A DNA stretch of 64,000 bases from Virgibacillus sp. NKC19-3 (GTDB taxonomy: Bacteria > Bacillota > Bacilli > Bacillales > Amphibacillaceae). This document shows positions 19,133 to 26,910 of the stretch, in pieces. Under the pieces are notes generated by a model. That model was not told the DNA's origin, did not search any database, and worked only from the letters and a program-made list of their open reading frames with translations. Location of the stretch: positions 3,906,001-3,970,000 of the forward strand of contig NZ_JAGYHC010000001.1 of assembly GCF_019837165.1 (NCBI RefSeq), given 5' to 3'. A program made the position numbers and the translations under genes. The first letter of the stretch is position 1. Each line of letters begins with the position of its first letter.

Positions 19133-19169
19133 CTCCCACTTCGAATTTCCTCTATGCTTGAAGTGGGAG
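19133..19169 (+). terminator. hairpin, likely terminator of the preceding gene
   Basis: Ten-base perfect arms CTCCCACTTC and GAAGTGGGAG around a 17-base loop, 30 bases after the stop of the plus-strand hypothetical gene; followed by TCTTA. Confidence 0.6.
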
Positions 19170-19191
19170 TCTTACAGTGACAGACACGCCC

Positions 19192-19205
19192 CGGAGTTTG
19201 TCAAA
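19192..19205. repeat. second copy of the CGGAGTTTGTCAAA repeat
   Basis: Exact 14-base copy of 18623-18636. It touches the stop region of yhbH. Confidence 0.6.
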
Positions 19206-20363
19206 TTAGGAATTTACTTCTTCTTTTCGAAAGAAGCTTTTCATGGCGTGGTAGACGTCCTGGTTTTGTTTTAAGATATAGTGACGAAATTTGGGGTTTT
19301 CGATGGTTTTGTATGCGTTCATTAAAGTTGAAGGCCTATTATAGCTGTTCACTTCACCATAACCAAACATGCTTGAGGCATCCATAATCCGATCAACAAG
19401 TTCCAAACACGTCGGATTATCCGATGCGATATTCTCACCATCTGAAAAATGAAAAGGATAAATATTATAACGACGCGGATTGTATTTCGTCGCAATCAGT
19501 TCCAATGCCTTCCGATAGGCGGAAGAACATCTTGTTCCACCACTTTCCCCTTTGGAGAAAAAGGTCTCTTCGGATACGACCTTTGCTTCAGTATGATGTG
19601 CAATAAAATCGATTTCCACCGATTCGTATTTCGAACGCAAAAATTTCGTCATCCAGAAAAAGAAACTTCGTGCCATATATTTTTCAAAAACACCCATGGA
19701 TGCGCTTGTATCCATCATCGCAAGTACTACTGCTTTTGACTCCGGCTTTACCACATCATTCCATGTTTTAAAACGAAGATCATCATTCTGAATGGGTGCA
19801 ATTTTCGCTTCTCCCTCTGTGGCATTTCGTTTGAGTGCTCCTAAAATCGTGCGCTTTTTATCAATGTTGCCCATCAAGCCTTTTTTGCGGACATCATTAA
19901 ATTCAATTTCTTCTGTGGTAATTTCAGCTTGTTCCTTTTGCTGCAGGTTAGGTAACTCCAGTTCTTTAAATAACATCTCTTCTAGCTCGGCTAAAGATAC
20001 CTCCTGTTCATAGTAATCGGCACCAGGCTGATCTCCCGCCTTTCCATTTCCGGATCCACTTTTTCCTTCATTTGGCCCCCTGGCAACAACATCGCCTACT
20101 TCACTATCCCCATCTCCCTGGCCTACATGTTTCGATTTATTATAATTATAACGAATTTTGTACTCATCCAAAGAACGGATTGGGATTTTAATAACATCAC
20201 GTCCGTTAGACATGATAATATTTTCTTCACTAACTAAATCAGGCAAGTTATTTTTTATCGCTTCTTTTACTTTATCACTATGTCGTTGCTGATCTTGATG
20301 ACCTTTACGATGGAGGGACCAGTCTTCCTTGGAGACGACGAAATTTCTATTTTCTTCCTGCAT
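19206..20363 (-). CDS. yhbH: sporulation protein YhbH (DUF444)
   Basis: The 385-residue protein is a DUF444 / YhbH family member with a von Willebrand A-like fold. Visible blocks are an N-terminal [22 protein letters not shown], a variable Gly/Glu-rich linker (about 85-125), then [12 protein letters not shown] near 216-227 with the metal-site DxSxS pattern, [17 protein letters not shown] near 280-296 and FHFSDGEN near 311-318. It is part of the PrkA / YhbH / SpoVR regulon induced during sporulation. The ATG follows AAAGGTGGGG. It lies downstream of prkA, but a terminator lies between. Confidence 0.93.
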   Translation of the reverse strand: MQEENRNFVVSKEDWSLHRKGHQDQQRHSDKVKEAIKNNLPDLVSEENIIMSNGRDVIKIPIRSLDEYKIRYNYNKSKHVGQGDGDSEVGDVVARGPNEGKSGSGNGKAGDQPGADYYEQEVSLAELEEMLFKELELPNLQQKEQAEITTEEIEFNDVRKKGLMGNIDKKRTILGALKRNATEGEAKIAPIQNDDLRFKTWNDVVKPESKAVVLAMMDTSASMGVFEKYMARSFFFWMTKFLRSKYESVEIDFIAHHTEAKVVSEETFFSKGESGGTRCSSAYRKALELIATKYNPRRYNIYPFHFSDGENIASDNPTCLELVDRIMDASSMFGYGEVNSYNRPSTLMNAYKTIENPKFRHYILKQNQDVYHAMKSFFRKEEVNS

Positions 20364-20440
20364 TGAATCCCCACCTTTGTTGTTTTCTCTATCCTATGCG
20401 AAGTCAAAAAAGGAATTGCCAAAAATTTCGGATATAATAA

Positions 20441-20471
20441 AATAACAAGACTAAAGTCTAGTCTTGTTATT
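20441..20471 (-). terminator. terminator of prkA
   Basis: Twelve-base perfect arms AATAACAAGACT / AGTCTTGTTATT with a seven-base loop, five bases after the prkA stop. Confidence 0.85.
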
Positions 20472-20475
20472 TGTG

Positions 20476-22389
20476 TTACCGATTAAGCAAGCTTCCTACA
20501 TACCGCAATAATTCATTTGCTGAAATGGAGTTATAACCATATTCATCGATTAAACGAGCAATCACTTCATTGACTTTTTTGAGTTGAGATTCATCCGGGG
20601 TCTTGGACGTTGTTGTAATTTTAACAACATCTTTGAGATCCGCAAACAATTTATTCTGAATGGCTTCCCGCAAGCGCTCATGCGAATTATAGTCGAAGCG
20701 CTTACCCTTTCTTGCATAGGCAGAGATACGAATGAGAATTTCTTCTCTGAAGGCCTTTTTGGCATTTTCTGAGATGCCAATTTGCTCCTCAATCGAACGC
20801 ATTAATTTCTCATCCGGATTCAATTCCTCCCCTGTTAAAGGATCTTTTAGTTTATTCTTATTGCAATAAGCCTCTACATTATCAAGGTAGTTATCCATTA
20901 ATGTCTTGGCTGATTCTTCATAAGAATAGACGAACGCTTTTTGGACTTCTTTCTTCGCAATTTCGTCATATTCTTTTCGTGCAACGGAAATATAGTTCAT
21001 ATAATTTTCTTTATCTTCCTCTGAAATCGATGGATGCTGCTCAAGTCCTTCTTTCAGTGAACGCAACACATCAAGCGCATTAATCGCAGGGACCTCCTTA
21101 CTAATAATAGTAGAAGAAATACGGTTAATCACATACCGCGGGTCGATCCCATTCATGCCTTCATCGGGAAATTCATTCCGTAACTCATCCATATCAATCT
21201 GGTTAAATTCCTCGATGTCCTCCCCGTCATATAGGCGCATTTTTTTAACGTTATCCATCCCTTGCTTTTTCGAATCCTTCAGTCTTGTCAAAATGGAAAA
21301 AATAGCTGCTACTCTTAATGCATGTGGTGCAATATGAACATGATTCATATCGCTTTCTCCGATCATTTTTTCATAAATCCGCTCTTCCTCACTCACTCTG
21401 AGATTATAAGGAATTGGCATAACAATAATGCGTGAGTGAAGCGCCTCATTCTTCTTATTCGAAATAAACGAACGATACTCAGTCTCGTTGGTATGCGCCA
21501 CGATTAGTTCATCAGCAGAAATGAGCGCAAACCGCCCTGCTTTGAAATTACCTTCTTGTGTCAAGGACAGAAGATGCCAAAGGAACTTCTCATCGCATTT
21601 CAACATTTCCTGAAACTCCATCATTCCACGGTTCGCCTTATTCAACTCCCCATCAAAACGATACGCACGCGGGTCCGATTCCGAACCATATTCCGCAATG
21701 GTTGAAAAATCAATGCTTCCTGTTAAATCAGCAATATCCTGGGACTTCGGATCAGAAGGGGTAAATGTTCCAATCCCGACACGTCTATCCTCAGAAAGGA
21801 AAATGCGTTCCACCTTCACATCTTCAATCCGCCCTCCATATTCCTTCTCAAGCCGCATGGCATTGAGTGGGGACAAACTACCCTCAATCCGAATCCCATA
21901 TTCCTCGAAAAAGTCCTCACGTAAATGCTGTGGAATGAGATGAAGCGGATCCTCATGCATCGGGCAGCCCTTAATCGCATAAACAGCACCTTCATCTGTT
22001 CTGGAAAATTGTTCAAGTCCACGTTTGAGCATCGTTACAATGGTCGACTTTCCACCACTAACAGGGCCCATTAATAATAAAATTCGCTTGCGGACATCAA
22101 GTCGTTTTGCTGCAGGGTGAAAGTACTCCTCTACCAGCCTTTCAATAGCCTCTTCAAGCCCAAATATGGCCTCCCCGAAAAAGCTGTACATTTTTCTCCC
22201 ATCTTTTTCAATTAAACCAGAGTTTTTAATCATATTATAAACGCGTGAATGGGCTGTTTGGGCAACTTCCGGCCTTTCCCTTACAATGTCCATATACTCC
22301 GCGAAAGTTCCCTCCCACTTTAACTTTTCCTCTTCTTCCCGGTGATTCTTTACTTTATTTAATATATCCGTAATACTCCCTCCATCCAT
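20476..22389 (-). CDS. prkA: PrkA serine protein kinase / AAA+ protein
   Basis: The 637-residue protein matches PrkA, with an AAA+ domain holding Walker A LMGPVSGGKSTIV near 107-119 and a C-terminal kinase-like region. PrkA acts in sporulation, upstream of SigmaK-dependent genes, and has been described as a kinase and as a protease. The N-terminus is unusual. The ATG at 22389 has no ribosome binding site, while a strong GGAGGGAG lies inside the first codons. Family alignment would begin at the residue now encoded by ACG (22371) just before DILNKV. Translation may begin at ATT 22374 or ACG 22371. Confidence 0.93.
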   Translation of the reverse strand: MDGGSITDILNKVKNHREEEEKLKWEGTFAEYMDIVRERPEVAQTAHSRVYNMIKNSGLIEKDGRKMYSFFGEAIFGLEEAIERLVEEYFHPAAKRLDVRKRILLLMGPVSGGKSTIVTMLKRGLEQFSRTDEGAVYAIKGCPMHEDPLHLIPQHLREDFFEEYGIRIEGSLSPLNAMRLEKEYGGRIEDVKVERIFLSEDRRVGIGTFTPSDPKSQDIADLTGSIDFSTIAEYGSESDPRAYRFDGELNKANRGMMEFQEMLKCDEKFLWHLLSLTQEGNFKAGRFALISADELIVAHTNETEYRSFISNKKNEALHSRIIVMPIPYNLRVSEEERIYEKMIGESDMNHVHIAPHALRVAAIFSILTRLKDSKKQGMDNVKKMRLYDGEDIEEFNQIDMDELRNEFPDEGMNGIDPRYVINRISSTIISKEVPAINALDVLRSLKEGLEQHPSISEEDKENYMNYISVARKEYDEIAKKEVQKAFVYSYEESAKTLMDNYLDNVEAYCNKNKLKDPLTGEELNPDEKLMRSIEEQIGISENAKKAFREEILIRISAYARKGKRFDYNSHERLREAIQNKLFADLKDVVKITTTSKTPDESQLKKVNEVIARLIDEYGYNSISANELLRYVGSLLNR

Positions 22390-22476
22390 GTCACGATTTA
22401 TATAGCCTATGCAAGAGGGGGATTATAATGCTAGATAATGGGGAGCTGTTTTGCATCATTTACTTATGCATATGTA

Positions 22477-22517
22477 AACAACGACTTGTTGCCATCAATG
22501 GCTAACAAGTCGTTGTT
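22477..22517 (-). terminator. hairpin downstream of serA
   Basis: Perfect 14-base arms AACAACGACTTGTT and complement with a 13-base loop. It lies 190 bases after the serA stop. The gap between (22518-22706) shows a decayed open frame on the minus strand (GTIDALSYRASEGILKDI) with no start; nothing else is supportable. Confidence 0.55.
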
Positions 22518-22706
22518 ATCAAGATTATGACACCTCATATTAAACGAGGGATCCACCTCATTTATATCTTTCAAAATGCCTTCGGATGCCCGGTAAGACA
22601 GAGCATCAATGGTACCTATCGAATTGAAACAACGACTATGAGGAAAGCAGAAACGCCAATAACAAACACGTTTTCCGCTTCTCCCATTAAAAAAATTTAA
22701 CTCCTT

Positions 22707-23906
22707 TTATATAACACGCACGGAAACAATGTCTTGGATCCCGTTCATTTCTTCTTTCAGATTGGATATAGTCGCTTCATCTACGTCATCTTCAATATCT
22801 ACCATCGTATACGCATAATCTCCACGGCTTCTGTTAATCATATCCGCGATATTTAAGTTGTTGTTCGATATCGCAGTCGTAATACGGGCAACCATGTTTG
22901 GAACATTATGATGAAAAGCTGTCACCCGGCTTTTTCCAGTGTAAGGAATAGAGGCATCCGGGAAATTCACCGCATTTTTGATATTGCCTGTTTCCAGGAA
23001 ATCTTTCACCTGGCGCGTTGCCATAACCGCACAGTTTTCTTCTGATTCTTTCGTGGAAGCACCGAGATGTGGAATGGGAACGGTATTTTTCATGTTTAAC
23101 ACATGTTCATTGGGAAAATCGGTAATATATTTCCCTACTTGCCCCCTTTCCAAAGCCTCTGCCATATCTTGCTCATGAACAAGCCCTCCTCTGGAAAAAT
23201 TGAAAATATGAACGCCCGGTTTCATAACGTTGAACGTTTCCGCGTTGAACATATCCTTTGTATCGTTTGTTAATGGAACATGAACAGTAATATAATCAGC
23301 TGTTGCAAAAACCTCTTCGATCGTCATGGCCCGCCCAACGTTACGGGACAGCTCCCAAGCTGTATTTACTGAAATAAACGGATCAAAACCAATCACATCC
23401 ATATCCAAATCAAGTGCGTCATTTGCTACAAGCGCTCCAACAGCACCTAACCCAATAACTCCTAATGTCTTCCCTTTAATTTCACTTCCTACCAATTGTT
23501 TCTTTCCTGCCTCTACCAGACTCGGAACTTGGTCCCCCTCATCTTGTAAGCTCCTTACCCATTCGACACCGGAGAATAAATTCCGTGATGATGCCATTAA
23601 TGAGGTTATGACAAGTTCCTTTACAGCATTTGCATTGGCACCGGGTGTATTAAAAACAACAATACCCCGTTCTGTACATGCATCAACCGGAATATTATTC
23701 ACACCTGCTCCAGCACGGGAAATGGCCTTTACATTATCCCCGATTTCCATCTCATGCATGTTATAACTACGAGCCACAATCGCATCCGGATTGTCACTGT
23801 CATTGTCAATCGTATAAGCATCCTTTTCAAATACAGCTAGTCCACTATCTGCAATATGATTTAACGTTTTGATTGTTTTCACTTTGTCCAGCGTTACTGT
23901 GCTCAT
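22707..23906 (-). CDS. serA: D-3-phosphoglycerate dehydrogenase, short form
   Basis: The 399-residue enzyme catalyses the first step of serine synthesis, 3-phosphoglycerate to 3-phosphohydroxypyruvate with NAD. It has the Rossmann motif GVIGLGAVGAL near 155-165, the substrate-site block RAGAGVNNIPVDAC near 64-77, the catalytic histidine in PHLGAST near 278-284, and a C-terminal ACT domain (about 328-399) that normally binds serine or another effector. It lacks the intervening domain of the longer B. subtilis enzyme. It follows serC by one base, so they form one operon. Confidence 0.94.
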   Translation of the reverse strand: MSTVTLDKVKTIKTLNHIADSGLAVFEKDAYTIDNDSDNPDAIVARSYNMHEMEIGDNVKAISRAGAGVNNIPVDACTERGIVVFNTPGANANAVKELVITSLMASSRNLFSGVEWVRSLQDEGDQVPSLVEAGKKQLVGSEIKGKTLGVIGLGAVGALVANDALDLDMDVIGFDPFISVNTAWELSRNVGRAMTIEEVFATADYITVHVPLTNDTKDMFNAETFNVMKPGVHIFNFSRGGLVHEQDMAEALERGQVGKYITDFPNEHVLNMKNTVPIPHLGASTKESEENCAVMATRQVKDFLETGNIKNAVNFPDASIPYTGKSRVTAFHHNVPNMVARITTAISNNNLNIADMINRSRGDYAYTMVDIEDDVDEATISNLKEEMNGIQDIVSVRVI

Positions 23907-23907
23907 T

Positions 23908-25002
23908 CTATCTCCTCTTCTCTATCACTGTTTTTTCAAAATCCTTTATAAATGTAACCAAGGTCTGAACACCTTCTAGTGGCATGGCATTATAAATACT
24001 GGCACGCATCCCTCCAACAGAACGATGGCCTTTTAATGTCTCCAGCCCTTTCGCTTGTGCTTCTTTGATAAAAGCAGCATCTACATCTGCAGAATGGGAA
24101 ACAAAAGGAATGTTCATCCATGAACGGCTGTCTTTTCGGACTGGAGATTGAAACACGGAAGATTCCTCGAGCGCATCATACAAAAGGGCTGCTTTCTCCT
24201 GGTTTCTTTTTTCCATTTCCTTCAAGCCCCCTCGTTCCTTCAGCCATTCAAATACGAGCTTCGCCATATAGATTCCATATGTAGGCGGCGTATTGTATAA
24301 CGAACCACTATCACGATGTGTTTTATAATGAAGCATAGCTGGGCAAGTTGCGGCTGCATGGCCAATTAAATCTTCTCGAATAATAATAACAGTCAAGCCA
24401 GCGGGGGCGATATTTTTTTGTGCCCCGGCATAAATCAAGCCAAATTTGGACACATCAATTTCCGATGATAGTATGTTGGAAGACATATCCGCGACAAGCG
24501 GTACATCACCGGTATCCGGGATAGTTGCATAAGCGGTCCCCTCAATGGTGTTATTTGTTGTGATATGCACATAATCGGCTTCCGGGTCGATCATAGACCT
24601 ATCAACTTCTGGAATATAGGTGAAATTAGCTTCTTCCGATGATGCAATGACACGAATATCACCGTATTTCTGTGCCTCTTGGATCGCTTTCTTTGACCAG
24701 GATCCAGTATTGACATAGTCCGCTTTGCCATTTTTCGTTAACAAATTCAACGGCACCATGGCAAATTGCTGGGAGGCCCCTCCTTGAAGGAAAAGTACGT
24801 TGTAATTGTTTGGAATTTCCATCAATTCGCGCAGCAATCGTTCCGCTTCGGTAATAATATCCGTAAACAAACCTGAACGATGACTTAATTCCATCACAGA
24901 CATGCCCGAATTCCTATAGTTCACTAACTCCTCCTGAGCTTTCTTTAATACTGGAAGCGGAAGCATCGATGGCCCCGCTGAAAAATTAAACACCCTTTTC
25001 AA
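23908..25002 (-). CDS. serC: phosphoserine aminotransferase
   Basis: The 364-residue PLP enzyme makes phosphoserine from phosphohydroxypyruvate and glutamate. Typical blocks are [15 protein letters not shown] at the start, [15 protein letters not shown] near 74-88, and the PLP lysine in [14 protein letters not shown] near 193-206. I chose TTG 25002, with AAAGGATGTG upstream; the longer frame adds 46 unrelated residues that run through the leader. It is the first gene of serC-serA and is preceded by a glycine riboswitch with terminator, and before that by a ZTP riboswitch. Confidence 0.94.
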   Translation of the reverse strand: MKRVFNFSAGPSMLPLPVLKKAQEELVNYRNSGMSVMELSHRSGLFTDIITEAERLLRELMEIPNNYNVLFLQGGASQQFAMVPLNLLTKNGKADYVNTGSWSKKAIQEAQKYGDIRVIASSEEANFTYIPEVDRSMIDPEADYVHITTNNTIEGTAYATIPDTGDVPLVADMSSNILSSEIDVSKFGLIYAGAQKNIAPAGLTVIIIREDLIGHAAATCPAMLHYKTHRDSGSLYNTPPTYGIYMAKLVFEWLKERGGLKEMEKRNQEKAALLYDALEESSVFQSPVRKDSRSWMNIPFVSHSADVDAAFIKEAQAKGLETLKGHRSVGGMRASIYNAMPLEGVQTLVTFIKDFEKTVIEKRR

Positions 25003-25033
25003 ATCATCACATCCTTTCATGGTAAGTTGTTTT

Positions 25034-25081
25034 CTAAAAAACGTTTGTTGCTGGTAACACAAAAAATAGAGACTTCGACAT
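25034..25081 (-). CDS. possible 15-residue leader peptide before serC
   Basis: [15 protein letters not shown] is encoded directly after a perfect GAAGGAGG ribosome binding site at eight-base spacing, and ends 31 bases before the serC start. It lies after the glycine-riboswitch terminator. The strong site without another gene suggests the peptide is translated and may couple to serC. Evidence is only the ribosome binding site and context. Confidence 0.4.
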   Translation of the reverse strand: MSKSLFFVLPATNVF

Positions 25082-25144
25082 TGTGACAACCTCCTTCGCC
25101 GTTCGGGTGGGTGCGCATCCTTAGGGCTCAGCTTCAACAAGTAT

Positions 25145-25178
25145 AAAAAAGAGACTGAAGCCCCGGGGCCCCAATCTC
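25145..25178 (-). terminator. terminator of the glycine riboswitch
   Basis: Fourteen-base complementary arms (GAGATTGGGGCCCC and GGGGCTTCAGTCTC, with wobble pairs) are followed by six Ts on the minus strand, 40 bases after the aptamer. It is the expression platform upstream of serC. Confidence 0.88.
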
Positions 25179-25217
25179 ACCAATATCAAAAGATATAACA
25201 AATACACATTTGTTATT

Positions 25218-25283
25218 CTTCTGTCCTTTTGCCTGAGATTTTGAACCCTTCGGCGTGCAATGTGCTTGCATCCTCTCCAGAAG
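25218..25283 (-). ncRNA. glycine riboswitch aptamer (singlet)
   Basis: On the minus strand the P1 helix CTTCTG / CAGAAG encloses the family core: GGAGAG, then CGCCGAAGGGTTCAAA, then ATCTCAGGCAAAAGGACAG. These match the conserved glycine-aptamer segments. Only one aptamer is present rather than the usual pair. A terminator follows, so glycine should switch transcription of serC-serA. On or off cannot be read from sequence alone; glycine as an end product of the pathway suggests repression, while the classic gcvT switch activates. Confidence 0.92.
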
Positions 25284-25386
25284 CTGCTCCTGTTATAGTG
25301 TAACCCACAACAATCATAGCCTTGTTATTCTATTTTAAATGCTAAAAACATTTATGCCCAATTCATTCACCCTCCTAATAACGCAA

Positions 25387-25417
25387 AGAGGCAAGGGAAT
25401 TTACTCCCCTTACCTCT
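25387..25417 (-). terminator. hairpin after the ZTP aptamer
   Basis: AGAGGTAAGGG pairs with CCCTTGCCTCT (one wobble) around a nine-base loop, beginning at the last base of the ZTP aptamer. The T run after it is short and interrupted (CTTTGCGTTATT). An AGGAGG follows, with only tiny open frames after it. Confidence 0.7.
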
Positions 25418-25485
25418 GCCCAGGCGAACGACAATGGCTACCATGTGCTCCCTCGCGGTTATCCGCGTTCGCCAGTTACACATGG
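25417..25485 (-). ncRNA. ZTP (pfl) riboswitch aptamer
   Basis: On the minus strand P1 is CCATGTG paired with CACATGG. Inside are the conserved ACTGGCG, a P2 hairpin CGCGG-ATAA-CCGCG, and GGGAGC. The second subdomain ends with CGCCTGGGCA. These are the conserved elements of the ZTP/ZMP riboswitch, which senses low 10-formyl-tetrahydrofolate. It lies 134 bases upstream of the glycine aptamer in the same leader with no gene between, so both probably precede serC-serA. Confidence 0.9.
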
Positions 25486-25567
25486 CCTTTATTCGTTAAA
25501 TTTCATATATTTATATTACCAAAGTCATCCGTAATCTTCAAGCGGTAATGGATGTTTTAATGAGATG

Positions 25568-26029
25568 TTAAATGAATTCTTTATCTGTCTCTTCCATAAC
25601 GATATCGTTTAGCTTAACATCAACCGAATTCGCAATCGTATCGCCAACCGGGCAAGTTCTTTCAATAAACGACACAAATTCTTCTACTTTACTTCTCGGG
25701 GCATCTGTTTTCATGTGAATATTGTAGGCCACATCACTATATCCCGGGCGAATATCTGATTTATTCATAAACCCGTCCGTATCAAGTGTACCTTCTACTT
25801 CAACCCAAAAGTCATCGAGTCTGATGTTAAACTGGTCGGCATATGTGCGCGCTGTAATAGCTTGACAGGCACCTAAAGCAGCTAGTATCAATTCAACCGG
25901 ATTCATGCCACTATTCGTCCCCCCTAGCTGTTCCGGTTCATCAATTGTTAGAGAAAACTCTCTACTATTTGCCTTAACCTGCAACCCATCTTGTAAATGA
26001 GCTGTTGATTTAAATAATGATTTTGCCAT
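25568..26029 (-). CDS. OsmC family peroxide reductase-like protein
   Basis: The 153-residue protein belongs to the OsmC/Ohr superfamily. It has the two redox cysteines, in AALGACQAITA near 51-61 and RTCPVGDTI near 126-134, plus GGTNSGMNPVELIL before the first. These proteins reduce organic or fatty acid hydroperoxides in the cytoplasm. The start is ATG 26029; the ATG four codons upstream touches the AAGGAG site. It is a single gene upstream of the serCA leader. Confidence 0.9.
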   Translation of the reverse strand: MAKSLFKSTAHLQDGLQVKANSREFSLTIDEPEQLGGTNSGMNPVELILAALGACQAITARTYADQFNIRLDDFWVEVEGTLDTDGFMNKSDIRPGYSDVAYNIHMKTDAPRSKVEEFVSFIERTCPVGDTIANSVDVKLNDIVMEETDKEFI

Positions 26030-26179
26030 AACAAATAACATCTCCTTATGCTATTTATTCTCTCCTATTTAGGATAACAGCTGCTGTAAGGAATTAGTAT
26101 GGATAAATTGTGAAATATTGAGCAAAAGTGTCTAAAATAGCAGCAATAGACAAAATTTATTTATTTGGTGAATGAAAAA

Positions 26180-26213
26180 GGAAAAGCAACGTCTATATAT
26201 AAATTGCTTTTCC
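26180..26213 (-). terminator. terminator of ycnKJI operon
   Basis: Ten-base perfect arms GGAAAAGCAA / TTGCTTTTCC with a 14-base loop, followed by a T run on the minus strand, just after ycnI. Confidence 0.85.
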
Positions 26214-26222
26214 TCCTTTCAT

Positions 26223-26858
26223 TTATGTTCGTTTCCGAAATAAGCTTATTAGCGCCAATAGAACTGCTACTGCCGACAATAAAATAGGTACCCAATTGGC
26301 GGATCCGGATTCCGAAGTTTGTTGCACATCTTCTTGTTCCGTTTCGCTTGAACTGGTTTCATCACTATCTCCATGTGGTGCAACCGCGTCCCCTTCTTCG
26401 ATTGTTGTCACGGAAGCAGGTTCCTCGGAATCAGGAGGACCAACCCATTCTACAACAGAGTCATCTTCATATGTTTGTAAAGCTTTCCAGCTAACTTCCC
26501 CTGACTCACTGGGATTTGCCCCGATAAAGGCAAATTCTATGAATTCATTCGGGGCTATTCCTTCGTCGCTTGCCGACCAGGTTACGGATGTTATTTGTTC
26601 ATCTTCTCCTCTTTCTAATTCATAATCCCATTCTGCCATTGGCAAAATCGAAACAAAATCGACATCCTCCGGAATTTCTAGGGTCACTTCTGTTGTGTTA
26701 ATATCCTTCTCTACAGGAACACGTACCGTATATTTTTCGTAGGCATTTGTTGTACTTTCACTGGGGTCTACCGTTACATGAGCATCTACGACAGATGTCA
26801 TCAGAAATAAAAAGGCCACTGTCAATAACGGCACCATCCATCTTTCTTTTTTTAGCAT
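26223..26858 (-). CDS. ycnI: YcnI-like copper-binding exported protein (DUF1775)
   Basis: The 211-residue protein has a signal peptide ending near VVDAHVTVDPSE (1-28), a DUF1775 domain to about 145, an acidic Ser/Glu-rich linker and a C-terminal membrane helix followed by FRKRT. The mature N-terminal histidine (after cleavage at A|H) and a nearby conserved tryptophan mark the copper site in this family (known for YcnI). It is anchored on the outer face. It is the last gene of ycnK-ycnJ-ycnI. Confidence 0.9.
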   Translation of the reverse strand: MLKKERWMVPLLTVAFLFLMTSVVDAHVTVDPSESTTNAYEKYTVRVPVEKDINTTEVTLEIPEDVDFVSILPMAEWDYELERGEDEQITSVTWSASDEGIAPNEFIEFAFIGANPSESGEVSWKALQTYEDDSVVEWVGPPDSEEPASVTTIEEGDAVAPHGDSDETSSSETEQEDVQQTSESGSANWVPILLSAVAVLLALISLFRKRT

Positions 26859-26910
26859 TTATTTCTACCTCCATTATTCATCATTATCTCATCATCGATG
26901 CTTAACGTCT

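Noticed and set aside
25339-25548. Plus-strand 69-codon frame over the serC leader
   Set aside because: It is antisense to the ZTP riboswitch and has no start signal.
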